64,000 nucleotides of DNA from Hellea sp039977295 (GTDB lineage Bacteria > Pseudomonadota > Alphaproteobacteria > Caulobacterales > Maricaulaceae): NCBI GenBank assembly GCA_039977295.1, contig JBDWDN010000003.1:682001-746000 (forward strand). The letters run 5' to 3'. A model generated the notes under the pieces. The model saw only the letters and a list, made by a program, of their open reading frames with translations, was not told where the DNA came from and ran no database searches. Position 1 is the stretch's first letter. The number at the start of each line of letters is the position of its first letter. Shown here one piece after another: positions 1 to 7,834 of this stretch. The position numbers and the translations under genes were made by a program.

Positions 1-16
1 AAGCAGAACATAAGCG

Positions 17-40
17 GGTTAAGACCCTTGTGGCTTAACC
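17..40. other. Short inverted repeat at window start
   Basis: GGTTAAG at 17-23 pairs with CTTAACC at 34-40. Two further G-C pairs form if A24 is bulged, leaving a loop of about five bases. No T-run follows, so a simple intrinsic terminator is not supported. It lies about 34 bases before the first gene and may end an upstream transcript outside the window or be an operator. Confidence 0.35.
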
Positions 41-73
41 GATGCCTAAAGTTGAAAATACAGGAGACATAAA

Positions 74-466
74 ATGGGATTGGCATTAGTTAAACAAAAC
101 GTAGAGGATGAGCGTCCAGACCTATCCATTGGCCATATTGGACTGCGTGTCCGCGATTTAAAAAAATCCTCAGAGTTCTTTAAATTGGTTGGTGCGCGCA
201 CAGTTTTCCGTATGCCCAGTATGGCTATTTTAGAGCTTAGAGGCGGGACACACCTTATTCTTAGACGTAATAAGAATGCCCAGAGCGCGGATGCCAGTTT
301 CGATCTTATGGTTGATGATGTTGAGGAGATGCGTCAACGCCTTATTGCAGCCGGGTATAGCCCCTCAGGTATTTCACGAGGCGGCGTGCACCGTTCATTT
401 AACGTTATTGAGCCTTCCGGAGTCAGGCTTGAATTTACAAGTTCACATGCCACAGGGCCTGTTTAA
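74..466 (+). CDS. VOC (glyoxalase/bleomycin-resistance fold) family protein
   Basis: A 130-residue protein with the layout of one vicinal-oxygen-chelate module: a GHIGLRV-type first strand near residue 20, a helix with paired Lys and Phe residues (KKSSEFF), and a late strand ending in PSGVRLEF near residue 115. That last motif is where the C-terminal metal ligand Glu usually sits. VOC proteins act as dioxygenases, glyoxalases or drug-binding proteins, and the substrate cannot be told from sequence. A GGAGA ribosome site lies 8-9 bases before the ATG. The next gene starts 20 bases downstream, so the two are probably co-transcribed. Family is secure; function is open. Confidence 0.8.
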   Translation: MGLALVKQNVEDERPDLSIGHIGLRVRDLKKSSEFFKLVGARTVFRMPSMAILELRGGTHLILRRNKNAQSADASFDLMVDDVEEMRQRLIAAGYSPSGISRGGVHRSFNVIEPSGVRLEFTSSHATGPV

Positions 467-486
467 TCCTCTAAGGTGAGAGCAAA

Positions 487-1080
487 ATGACAAAATCGAT
501 CCTGAATTCGCGCTATTTCTTTTGGCTTTTGCTGGCCATTCCGACTATTCCGATGACTCTTTTATTGTCTGGAGGTATGTCGCCTAACCTGGATGTAAGC
601 ATCTATGAATTCCTCTTACACCCGACGGGTGAGTTTGCAGCGCGATTCATGATTATCGCTATGATGCTCACGCCATTACGCATGCTCTTGCCCAAGGCGA
701 AGTTTTGGGCTTGGATGATACAAAGGCGACGGTATTTAGGCGTTGCCGCCTTTTTATATGCATTGGCACATACAGTTTTCTATCTGGCGGATCAGGCTTC
801 ATTGGATGCAATATTTGAAGAAATAGGTCAGCTTGGAATTTGGACAGGATGGCTTGCCTTTTTCATCTTCATGCCATTAGCAATTACATCAAATGATTAT
901 TCATTGAAGCATATGGGGCGCAACTGGAAACGCTTGCAGCAATTCGTTTATGTGGCCGCTGTCGCAACACTTCTGCATTGGATATTTATCCATAACGAAT
1001 TTGGTCCGGCTTTGGTTCACTTTATACCTCTAGCTGTTTTGGAGGCTTACCGTATTTTAAAGCTTAAGAAAGCGCAGTAG
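487..1080 (+). CDS. MsrQ-like heme-binding ferric-reductase-type membrane protein
   Basis: A 197-residue integral membrane protein with about six hydrophobic segments. His residues lie in a HTVFYL segment (about residue 95) and in HWIFIHNEFGP near residue 165, a pattern typical of MsrQ/YedZ, the b-heme quinol oxidase that feeds electrons to the periplasmic methionine sulfoxide reductase MsrP. MsrP is normally the neighbouring gene, but here the upstream gene is a VOC protein and no MsrP is visible. It may lie outside the window, or this copy may serve another acceptor. The length matches MsrQ. The gene follows the VOC gene by 20 bases. Confidence 0.75.
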   Translation: MTKSILNSRYFFWLLLAIPTIPMTLLLSGGMSPNLDVSIYEFLLHPTGEFAARFMIIAMMLTPLRMLLPKAKFWAWMIQRRRYLGVAAFLYALAHTVFYLADQASLDAIFEEIGQLGIWTGWLAFFIFMPLAITSNDYSLKHMGRNWKRLQQFVYVAAVATLLHWIFIHNEFGPALVHFIPLAVLEAYRILKLKKAQ

Positions 1081-1087
1081 CTCTTGC

Positions 1088-1972
1088 TCAATAGGTGTAT
1101 TCACTCAAGCTATTTACGAGTAAATGTATCAAACCATGCTTAGTGGCATTTGCGGGCCACTCAACAAACACATGAAGCTTGTCCAGCTTCCAATCCGGCA
1201 AGACATAGGCCAAATTTCCATTTTCAATACCCTCTGTTGAGAGAAATTCAGGAAGCGCGGCGATACCAACCCCTTTGGATATTAGACGAAACATTGCAAG
1301 CGCATCGTTTGACATAAAACGGGTTCTGGGCTTTACTTTTTGTGTTGGCATTTCATGATGATGAAACTGTATTCCTCTGGAATGCACCGGAGACAGCAAT
1401 AACCAATCCCAGTCCTGAAGGTCTCTTGGCATCTGAACTTCAGATTGATTTCGTAAATAATCACAAGATGAGATTAAGCGCCTATCGACCTCGAACAGTT
1501 TTCGAGAGTTCGAAAATTTTGCAGGGTCGAGCAACATACGAATTGCAACGTCAAAACCATCATCAATGAGCTCTTTTCTTGTATCTGAATAATCGACGGT
1601 CAAATTAATACGGGGATAAGCTGTCATAAACTGCGCAATGCTATCGGTCAGAGCTGATTGCGATAAAACGGACGGCAGGCTTATTCGAAGCTCCCCGCTT
1701 GGATCTTGCGCAGAGCCCGTAATGTCCCGGAGTTCGCCTTCTACGGCATCAAGCATCTGACGGGCTGCAATTAGAAGGCGTTTGCCATCCTGCGTTATGG
1801 TTAGCTTGCGAGTTGAGCGATAAACCAGCGTGACTCCCAGATGATCTTCCAGTTCGGAAATGTGGTGGCTGATGACTGACGGCGATAACTTTAGTTCTTT
1901 CGCAGCGCCGCGGAAAGACCCGTGATCTATCGTCTTAGCGAAAATGGCCATCTGGCGCAGGCGATCAATCAT
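1088..1972 (-). CDS. LysR-family transcriptional regulator
   Basis: A 294-residue protein of standard LysR length. Residues 1-60 hold the winged helix-turn-helix, including the FAKTIDHGSFRGAAKEL helix and the SPSVISHHIS recognition region. Residues from about 90 on form the two-lobed effector domain. LysR proteins usually regulate the divergent neighbour, here the plus-strand run starting at 2103, and the 130-base gap holds AT-rich DNA with a small inverted repeat. The inducer is unknown. It converges with the MsrQ-like gene, with 7 bases between stop codons. By subfamily it resembles the CrgA/AaeR-like group that controls aromatic or oxidative responses; that placement is an impression only. 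Confidence 0.9.
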   Translation of the reverse strand: MIDRLRQMAIFAKTIDHGSFRGAAKELKLSPSVISHHISELEDHLGVTLVYRSTRKLTITQDGKRLLIAARQMLDAVEGELRDITGSAQDPSGELRISLPSVLSQSALTDSIAQFMTAYPRINLTVDYSDTRKELIDDGFDVAIRMLLDPAKFSNSRKLFEVDRRLISSCDYLRNQSEVQMPRDLQDWDWLLLSPVHSRGIQFHHHEMPTQKVKPRTRFMSNDALAMFRLISKGVGIAALPEFLSTEGIENGNLAYVLPDWKLDKLHVFVEWPANATKHGLIHLLVNSLSEYTY

Positions 1973-2011
1973 TATTCAAATATTCCAAACAGTGAAATTT
2001 AATAATGCCGT

Positions 2012-2027
2012 CTTATCAGCCAATAAG
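2012..2027. promoter_or_regulatory. Possible LysR operator
   Basis: CTTAT at 2012-2016 and ATAAG at 2023-2027 form an inverted repeat with a six-base spacer in the divergent promoter region between the LysR gene and the NTF2-like gene. LysR proteins bind interrupted dyads with T and A at the ends. Position supports an operator, but the match is short. Confidence 0.35.
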
Positions 2028-2102
2028 GAGTTGTCTATATTTTATTCCAAAGGCTTAAGGGTAAGAGCTTTGCGAATTTTACCTGAATGAATCTGAGAGA
2101 AA

Positions 2103-3050
2103 ATGAAAATGACGATTAAACTAAAATCAACAGCATTAAAATCCGTTCTGGCGGGCTCAATGGCAGTGGCCCTAACGGCCTGCACGGCAGCGACGACATC
2201 TTCGCCTGCTGATAAAGCAACTGTGCAAACATTTTATGACTTCCTTAGCAACCCCGCCTCAGAAACCCATGCAGCAGCCTTTAATGCTGCGGCAGCGGAT
2301 GACTGGCAAAGTATTGGCAATTATTCAGGTAAAAATAAAAGTAAGGCCGCTTTTAGCGGACAGGTAGGCGGATTTGGAAAACTGATGCCGGATTTAAATT
2401 GGGAAGTTCAGGATATGCATCAGGATGGCAATACTATAACTGTCCGCAGCCGCGCCACGGGAACGCCCAAAGGACCGCTTTTTGGCGTCAACGGCGAAGG
2501 CCGTACTTTCGATATTCTAACCATTGATATTCATGAGCTCAAAGGCGGAAAAATCGCTAAGTCTTATCACGTTGAGGATTGGTCCGGGGCTTTGCAACAG
2601 CTTAAAGGTCCGAATGCTAAACCACCTGCGGGCGCGATGGATGCGCAGAGTAAAGCGACCTTAGATACCGCCATGGCTTTTATGGGCGCTATGGGCAAAG
2701 GCGACATGAAGAAAATGGATGAATTGATGGCCGACGACATGGTTTGGGCCAATGAAGGCGATTCTGACATTCCGTGGATTGGCCCTTGGAAGGGAAAAGA
2801 CGAAATTTTCGCATTTCTTAAAACTTTCTCTGAAGGCGCTAAAACGACACTATGGGAAAATGAAGATGTAATCGCCCAAGGCGATACAGTCGGCGTTTTT
2901 GGTAAAATGAAATTCATTACAACGGCCTCCGGAGACGAGACTGATGAGTTCACATTTGGGCTTCGAGTTAAAGTAAAGGATGGAAAAATCGTTCTTTGGA
3001 ACTGGTTTGAAAATTCTTATGAAGTCAGCGAAACCTTCCACGGTAAATAA
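2103..3050 (+). CDS. Lipoprotein with two NTF2/SnoaL-like domains
   Basis: A 315-residue secreted protein. The N-terminus is a lipoprotein signal with lipobox LTAC and Cys27 as the predicted acylated residue. Two NTF2-like cone-fold domains follow. Residues about 40-165 resemble the SnoaL ester-cyclase type, with a phrase close to IGNYSGKNKSKAAF, and residues about 185-312 resemble a SnoaL_2 type, with an IPWIGPWKGKDEIFAF signature. SnoaL-like domains are found in polyketide cyclases, dehydratases and many binding proteins, so catalysis is not certain. This is the first gene of the plus-strand run divergent from LysR. The luciferase-domain gene begins two bases after its stop, so the two are very probably in one operon. 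Confidence 0.8.
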   Translation: MKMTIKLKSTALKSVLAGSMAVALTACTAATTSSPADKATVQTFYDFLSNPASETHAAAFNAAAADDWQSIGNYSGKNKSKAAFSGQVGGFGKLMPDLNWEVQDMHQDGNTITVRSRATGTPKGPLFGVNGEGRTFDILTIDIHELKGGKIAKSYHVEDWSGALQQLKGPNAKPPAGAMDAQSKATLDTAMAFMGAMGKGDMKKMDELMADDMVWANEGDSDIPWIGPWKGKDEIFAFLKTFSEGAKTTLWENEDVIAQGDTVGVFGKMKFITTASGDETDEFTFGLRVKVKDGKIVLWNWFENSYEVSETFHGK

Positions 3051-3052
3051 CT

Positions 3053-3604
3053 TTGGCCATTTTCAAACTGCCCTTGCGTCAGTCCCTATTGGGGCTGGCT
3101 TTCTCAGCAGTCATCCCTCTTGGCGGGTATGCTCTGGAGGTCGACGTATTACTGACTGAGCGGCCTTCGGCGCAGCCTGTAACAACAAATAGCATTCCCC
3201 ATGCGCAGATTAATGTTGTTGCCAATCCGGAATTTAGTTCTGAGTTGATCCGACGTATTGATGCGCTGGAGGGTGTGTATGTTCAACCTACCAGCAATTC
3301 TCTGGCAGGCGCTAAAGGGTTTAGGTTAAACGATAATGTGACGCCTGCACGTCCTCAAAGCCTGCTGGGAGGCAGAGAATTTGCTCATTTACATGCCGAT
3401 GGAAGCCTTCATGCTTTTCTTGATCCTAGATTAGCAGAGCAGGCTGTTGCGAGCAAATGGGGAACTTATCACCCATGGGCCAGGCAAAACCCGGGCTGGG
3501 ACGGATTTGTGATGATTTACACTCCGACTACAGCGGATGAGTTGGAGATTGTCATCAATTTAGTTCAACATTCTTATCATTTCGTGGTTGGAGAAAAAAC
3601 CTGA
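3053..3604 (+). CDS. Secreted luciferase-domain (DUF5519-type) protein
   Basis: A 183-residue protein starting at TTG, two bases after the stop of the preceding gene. Residues 1-27 are a cleavable signal peptide ending near GYALE. The C-terminal half carries the pattern of the Luciferase/DUF5519 Pfam domain: FAHLHADGSLHAFLD, then a W-x-x-HPWA turn near residue 143, then YTPTTADELEIV. The domain name comes from a fungal luciferase, but bacterial members have no known light reaction and their role is unknown. Periplasmic location is inferred from the signal peptide. No nearer ATG gives a full domain, so the TTG start is preferred. Confidence 0.75.
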   Translation: MAIFKLPLRQSLLGLAFSAVIPLGGYALEVDVLLTERPSAQPVTTNSIPHAQINVVANPEFSSELIRRIDALEGVYVQPTSNSLAGAKGFRLNDNVTPARPQSLLGGREFAHLHADGSLHAFLDPRLAEQAVASKWGTYHPWARQNPGWDGFVMIYTPTTADELEIVINLVQHSYHFVVGEKT

Positions 3605-3667
3605 TCTCATAATCATGACGTCTCAAACTTAACCAAAACTTGGAAATTCTCATAAGGGAAGAAAAAA

Positions 3668-4087
3668 ATGACAACTGAAACAAAATTAGGTGTACCTAGG
3701 TGGATCATATTCTTTGGAACATTTTTAGCAATTTTTGGACTTGCTACAGGTCTTGTGGGCATTTTTAAACCGACACTGTTTTTTAATGACTTTCCGAATT
3801 TTACTCAGTGGGATGATATCTCATTCATTACTAATAGTTGGGGAGTTCGCAATATTGCGCTGGCAGTCGGACTGGGCGTGGCAATTTGGCTTAGATCAGC
3901 TGCCGCAATTGGAGCTGTTTTTGCCATGCGGTTCGTAAATGAAACTGGTGATTTACTTAATATTCTAACGTCCGATCATGGGTCATTCGGACTACCGGCT
4001 GCTGCTCTGGCTGTTGGCTGGGTTGCCTGTTTTATGGTCCCGGAGGCGCTTGCTGCTAAATGGGGCCTATCCAGAGCTTCGATATAA
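3668..4087 (+). CDS. Small four-helix membrane protein, unknown
   Basis: A 139-residue hydrophobic protein with four predicted membrane helices: about residues 13-33, 55-72, 76-90 and 107-130. The loop between the first two helices is enriched in Asp, Phe and Trp. The family is not recognised with confidence; the size and helix layout are like the small DUF4267/DoxX-related membrane proteins. The start has a good GGGAAG ribosome site (aagggaagaaaaaATG). Genes 8 and 9 of this run are also small membrane proteins, so they may form a membrane complex, but that is inference from position only. Confidence 0.7.
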   Translation: MTTETKLGVPRWIIFFGTFLAIFGLATGLVGIFKPTLFFNDFPNFTQWDDISFITNSWGVRNIALAVGLGVAIWLRSAAAIGAVFAMRFVNETGDLLNILTSDHGSFGLPAAALAVGWVACFMVPEALAAKWGLSRASI

Positions 4088-4103
4088 TACTTTGCGGCAG
4101 ATG

Positions 4104-4133
4104 CTGAGGGTCAACTTTTTGCCGTCAGTTTTT
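4104..4133 (+). terminator. Weak hairpin with T-run, possible attenuator
   Basis: CTGAGGG at 4104-4110 can pair with CCGTCAG at 4122-4128 with one mismatch. A T-rich stretch follows from 4129. It lies between the unknown membrane gene and DoxX, so it would give partial termination inside the run or end the first transcript. Confidence 0.4.
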
Positions 4134-4157
4134 CTATTTTTTTAGATTGAGAGAGAA

Positions 4158-4550
4158 ATGAAAAATTTAAACAGGTTTCAAGAGCCCGTCTATGCGCTTA
4201 TGCGCATTATGACGGGCTTGATGTTCATGTCGCATGGCGTTCAAAAGCTCTTTGGATTTCCAACAGAATTTCCATACCCATTGAATCCAATGACGACCGC
4301 AGCAGGCGGTATCGAATTGATAGGTGGGACACTAATAGTTATTGGTTTATTCACTCGACCTGTCGCATTTTTAGCGAGTGGCATGTGTGCAGTCGGTTAC
4401 TGGATGGCTCATGGGATGAACGGGTTATTCCCAATTGCTAATGGCGGGGAACTTATTGCACTTTATTGTTTCATCTTCCTATTTATCTCCACTTATGGGG
4501 CGGGGATATGGAGCGTAGATAATCGTAAAAAACTTAATATCGCTTCATAA
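4158..4550 (+). CDS. DoxX family membrane protein
   Basis: A 130-residue protein with four membrane helices and the DoxX hallmarks: LMRIMTGLMFMSHGVQKLFGFP at the start of the first helix (residues 14-35), a GGIELIGGTLIVIGLFTR stretch near residue 50, then AYWMAH-like and YGAG motifs. DoxX proteins are associated with thiol, quinone and redox-stress functions, for example with SseA and SodA in mycobacteria; the biochemical role is not settled. A GAGAG ribosome site precedes the ATG. It fits the redox flavour of this cluster (Rieske flavoprotein downstream, MsrQ-like upstream). Confidence 0.88.
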   Translation: MKNLNRFQEPVYALMRIMTGLMFMSHGVQKLFGFPTEFPYPLNPMTTAAGGIELIGGTLIVIGLFTRPVAFLASGMCAVGYWMAHGMNGLFPIANGGELIALYCFIFLFISTYGAGIWSVDNRKKLNIAS

Positions 4551-4568
4551 ATAGCTGAAAGGGCTTAT

Positions 4569-4949
4569 ATGTTTTATGCACGAGCAGCGGCCATTGTTTA
4601 TGTGCTTTGGGGTTTGTTACACATAAATTCAGCTTTAATTGTCTACAAAATGGGACAAAACCTAGAGTATGGAATGGTTCAAGGCCGCGTTTTTCAAGAT
4701 GCATGGAACCTCATGTTTTTTGCTTTATTTGGAATTATTGTTGCCATTTTTCTTAATTGGAAAAATAGTAAAGTCGGTTATTGGGGAAACCTCATAGTTG
4801 TTAGCGCTGGCGATATCGGATTTATCGTTACGATGATTTTGCCCGGATATGTGCCCTGGATTCCAGGAGGGTTAGGACCACTGCTTTGGGTGAGTGCCGC
4901 TATTCTTTCAACAATAGCGATTAAACAGCAGGAGAGTCATAGTGTTTGA
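4569..4949 (+). CDS. Small membrane protein, unknown
   Basis: A 126-residue protein with four predicted membrane helices (about 5-22, 45-63, 72-92, 100-118). No catalytic motif is visible, and a run of aromatic residues and prolines (PGYVPWIPGG) lies before the last helix. The family is not recognised. It begins 18 bases after the DoxX stop and its last eight bases overlap the GTG start of the next lipoprotein gene, which indicates translational coupling. Confidence 0.7.
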   Translation: MFYARAAAIVYVLWGLLHINSALIVYKMGQNLEYGMVQGRVFQDAWNLMFFALFGIIVAIFLNWKNSKVGYWGNLIVVSAGDIGFIVTMILPGYVPWIPGGLGPLLWVSAAILSTIAIKQQESHSV

Positions 4950-5427
4950 AAGATTATGCGTATCAGTAGTATTGGGGCTTTCGTTGGGTGGATGCGCCTC
5001 TAGTGTTTCCGATAAAGCTTCGGGCAACATTCCGACAAACGTTGAAAAAATTTCAACATCTGTTGCTGACCCAACGAATAACAATGTTAAAATCAGCGAT
5101 CATCTTCTTGATGGCATGACGATTAATTGGAGCTATAATTCTTCATCTTCGGGTATGCTAGTATCATTCGAGAATGGATTAGCTCAATATGAGTGGATCA
5201 CTGGACCGAGGAAGGGAAGAAGTGATCAAGACATCCCTTACAAGTCCCGTAAAATCGGTGCTGACATATACTTGATCAACTGGGTGCAACCAGAAAAACC
5301 TGATTTCATAACCCTGATTTTTGACTTTAAGAACAACACAGTCTTTTCATCCGGCCTGATTGGCTACGGCACAGATAGACAGAAAAACCTGTTTTTAGAC
5401 GGAACTATTAAAATTGTTGAGCGTTAG
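4942..5427 (+). CDS. Lipoprotein with MoaF/lipocalin-like domain
   Basis: A 161-residue protein that starts at GTG inside the end of the preceding gene (GGAGAG site 5 bases upstream). The signal peptide ends in lipobox LGGC, with Cys18 acylated. The mature part (about 55-161) has a beta-barrel look: paired strands with GMLVSFENGLAQYEW, an IGADIYLINWVQPE phrase and a late strand LIFDFKNNTV. That pattern recalls MoaF and phenolic-acid-decarboxylase-type calycins, which bind small aromatic molecules. The similarity was judged by eye and is tentative. The protein is probably membrane-anchored and periplasmic. Confidence 0.6.
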   Translation: MFERLCVSVVLGLSLGGCASSVSDKASGNIPTNVEKISTSVADPTNNNVKISDHLLDGMTINWSYNSSSSGMLVSFENGLAQYEWITGPRKGRSDQDIPYKSRKIGADIYLINWVQPEKPDFITLIFDFKNNTVFSSGLIGYGTDRQKNLFLDGTIKIVER

Positions 5428-5516
5428 ATACCTGTTGAGAAATACATCAATAATATGAAGTCGTGAATATAGGGCGTTGTGAAATTCATTTTTGAGACAA
5501 GTAGTTTTAGGAGGCT

Positions 5517-7139
5517 ATGATGAATGCTATAAAAGTTGCTGATTTTGAAAAACTTGAAGACCGCGAACCTGTTGGGGCATTAGTTGCAAATGTTGATCTG
5601 GTCATTGTTCGCTATGAAGACAATGTCTCTGTTTTATATGGTCGCTGCCTGCATAGAGGCGCTTTGCTTGAGGATGGCCACGTTGAGGGTAACAGCCTGA
5701 TATGTGGCGTGCATAATTGGGACTTTCGGATTGATACTGGCGTTAGTGAATACAATAATAAGGAAAAACTGCATAAATTTAACTCGTGGGTAGATGGCGG
5801 ACATGTTTATGTTGATGAGGCCGAAGTTGAGGTATGGCAGCACGATAATCCGCAGCCGTTCAATCGAGATGCCTATCTTGGGCAATATGCAGATACGGCG
5901 CATGATTTTCCCGTTGAACCCTACACAAAGTTGATCCAATCTTACGCACGCGATGGTCTGACGAAAACCGGACATCACGGAGCAAGTGCAGCAATGGGCG
6001 TGCCTTTAAATACACTGCCTCGCTGGGAAGATATTCAATTTGTTACGGCCCAACTACATAAAGCTCCCTTGCTTGATGAGCACCCTGTAAAAACGAAAAC
6101 TATCATTGGACCAAGGGCAAAAAAGCCGCTTGAACTCGACATTCCACTTTTCGTTTCTGACATGAGTTTTGGAGCGTTGTCCGCCTCTGCCAAAGTGGCA
6201 TTGGCAATCGGAGCAGAAAAGGCTGGCACGGGTATTTGTTCAGGTGAAGGGGGAATGTTGCCGGAGGAACAAGATGCAAATTCCCGTTACTTTTATGAGT
6301 TGGCTTCCGCTCGTTTTGGGTTTGATATGGAAAAACTTTCCAAGGTTCAAGCCTTCCACTTTAAAGGAGGGCAAGGGGCCAAAACTGGGACAGGCGGTCA
6401 CTTGCCTGGCAATAAAGTCAAAGGTCAAATTGCCGAAGTTCGAGGCTTGCCCAAAGGACAAACCGCCATTTCCCCATCTCGTTTTCCGGATTGGACGGAA
6501 ACATCTCAAATAAGGGAGTTTGCGGATGAAGTACGAGAATTTACCGGCGGTATTCCCATCGGATATAAATTGTCAGCCCAACATATTGAGAAAGATATTG
6601 ACGCAGCAATAGACGTTGGTGTGGATTATATTATTCTTGATGGACGCGGCGGCGGCACAGGATCTGCGCCGCTTATTTTCCGGGATAATATTTCAGTACC
6701 AACAATTCCTGCATTGGCCAGAGCCCGCAAACATCTTGATGATATCGGGCATAAGGATATTTCTCTTGTGATAACTGGCGGCCTGCGTACGCCTGCAGAT
6801 TTTGCTAAAGCTTTGGCTTTAGGCGCGGATGCCGTTGCTGTCTCAAATGCAGCACTTCAAGCAATTGGCTGTCTTGGTATGCGCGCGTGTCATACAAATA
6901 ATTGCCCCGTCGGGATTGCGACCCAAAAAGAACATTTGGTGGCTCGGTTAATTGCAGAGAAATCTGCCGAACAACTAACCCGCTATTTTAAAACCTCCGT
7001 ATCGCTAATGCAAATATTGGCGAGAGCTTGCGGGCATGACGACTTATCGAAGTTTGAGCACTCTGACCTTGTGACATGGAAACGAGAGATGACAGATCTC
7101 GCTGGTATCACCTTTGGTGGGATGCATAAAATAAACTAA
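5517..7139 (+). CDS. Rieske-domain fused glutamate-synthase-type FMN/iron-sulfur protein
   Basis: A 540-residue fusion. Residues 5-110 are a Rieske [2Fe-2S] domain with ligands C44-x-H46 and C63-x2-H66. From about 150 to 530 it matches the FMN-binding, [3Fe-4S] synthase domain of glutamate synthase: the SFGALSASAK strand, the GGQGAKTGTGGHLPG loop, the DGRGGGTGSAP loop, the VITGGLRTP phosphate-binding region and a C-x5-C-x4-C cluster motif (CLGMRACHTNNC). There is no N-terminal glutaminase domain, so it is not an ordinary GltB. Such stand-alone FMN proteins occur in several bacteria; the substrate is unknown. The natural donor may be the Rieske centre itself. It sits alone in a run of envelope proteins. 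A GGAGG site precedes the ATG. Confidence 0.85.
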   Translation: MMNAIKVADFEKLEDREPVGALVANVDLVIVRYEDNVSVLYGRCLHRGALLEDGHVEGNSLICGVHNWDFRIDTGVSEYNNKEKLHKFNSWVDGGHVYVDEAEVEVWQHDNPQPFNRDAYLGQYADTAHDFPVEPYTKLIQSYARDGLTKTGHHGASAAMGVPLNTLPRWEDIQFVTAQLHKAPLLDEHPVKTKTIIGPRAKKPLELDIPLFVSDMSFGALSASAKVALAIGAEKAGTGICSGEGGMLPEEQDANSRYFYELASARFGFDMEKLSKVQAFHFKGGQGAKTGTGGHLPGNKVKGQIAEVRGLPKGQTAISPSRFPDWTETSQIREFADEVREFTGGIPIGYKLSAQHIEKDIDAAIDVGVDYIILDGRGGGTGSAPLIFRDNISVPTIPALARARKHLDDIGHKDISLVITGGLRTPADFAKALALGADAVAVSNAALQAIGCLGMRACHTNNCPVGIATQKEHLVARLIAEKSAEQLTRYFKTSVSLMQILARACGHDDLSKFEHSDLVTWKREMTDLAGITFGGMHKIN

Positions 7140-7164
7140 ACGATTTTGAGAAAAGGAAGCTATA

Positions 7165-7581
7165 ATGGGTCGTTCTGAAAAGATATTTATTTGGGGGTTA
7201 ATTATCTGGCTTGGTTTACAGATATCTCGCTTAATTGCACTCTCGCTGATTCATGAGATTAATACTGGCGCTGAGTCAGCCGCTTGGATGTTTCCGGCCT
7301 ATCTGGATTTGTTCGCAGCGATATTTGCACTTCCATTGATATTGGCTGTTTGGAAAAAGCGTGGCTTTATTGCGTGGTCATTGGTGGCTATATATTTAGC
7401 GATTTCACTTGTAGATCATATTGGAAATTTCGTGACCACTGACCTAGTTGGGCCTCCATCAATAGTACCCGAAGGCTCAAATCCGGTCCTTTTTCCGGCG
7501 GTAATGACACTACTTGATTTGGTGTTTTTAATCCTACTGTTCCTTCCAAAATACCGTGGAGTTTTCTTTAAGTTGAAATAA
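7165..7581 (+). CDS. Four-helix membrane protein, unknown
   Basis: A 138-residue hydrophobic protein with four predicted membrane helices (about 8-27, 42-62, 68-88, 112-130) and a basic C-terminus. It begins 25 bases after the Rieske flavoprotein stop, with an AAAGGAAG ribosome site, so it is likely the last gene of this run. The family is not recognised. As the only gene in the immediate operon with the flavoprotein, it could be its membrane partner. That is inference. Confidence 0.65.
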   Translation: MGRSEKIFIWGLIIWLGLQISRLIALSLIHEINTGAESAAWMFPAYLDLFAAIFALPLILAVWKKRGFIAWSLVAIYLAISLVDHIGNFVTTDLVGPPSIVPEGSNPVLFPAVMTLLDLVFLILLFLPKYRGVFFKLK

Positions 7582-7834
7582 CCAAGAGTAGTTTCTTGAC
7601 TTAACCTCATTGAAAATATGGACGGTACCGCGTCTCTAAGGCTATTCTAATTAGGCCCTTGTTTTGAGATTCAATGAATAAACATAACGTCCGCTCTGTC
7701 CCCTCAGGCGACCTACCCGATTTCGCCCCTACCAGCCACCTAAAGCCACTCCCGCGGCCTCATCCAACTAAAATCGATTCCCCCATCCGAGTCGAGCAAC
7801 ATCGATTTTTAGGCGCGCCCAAGCACCCCCACGA

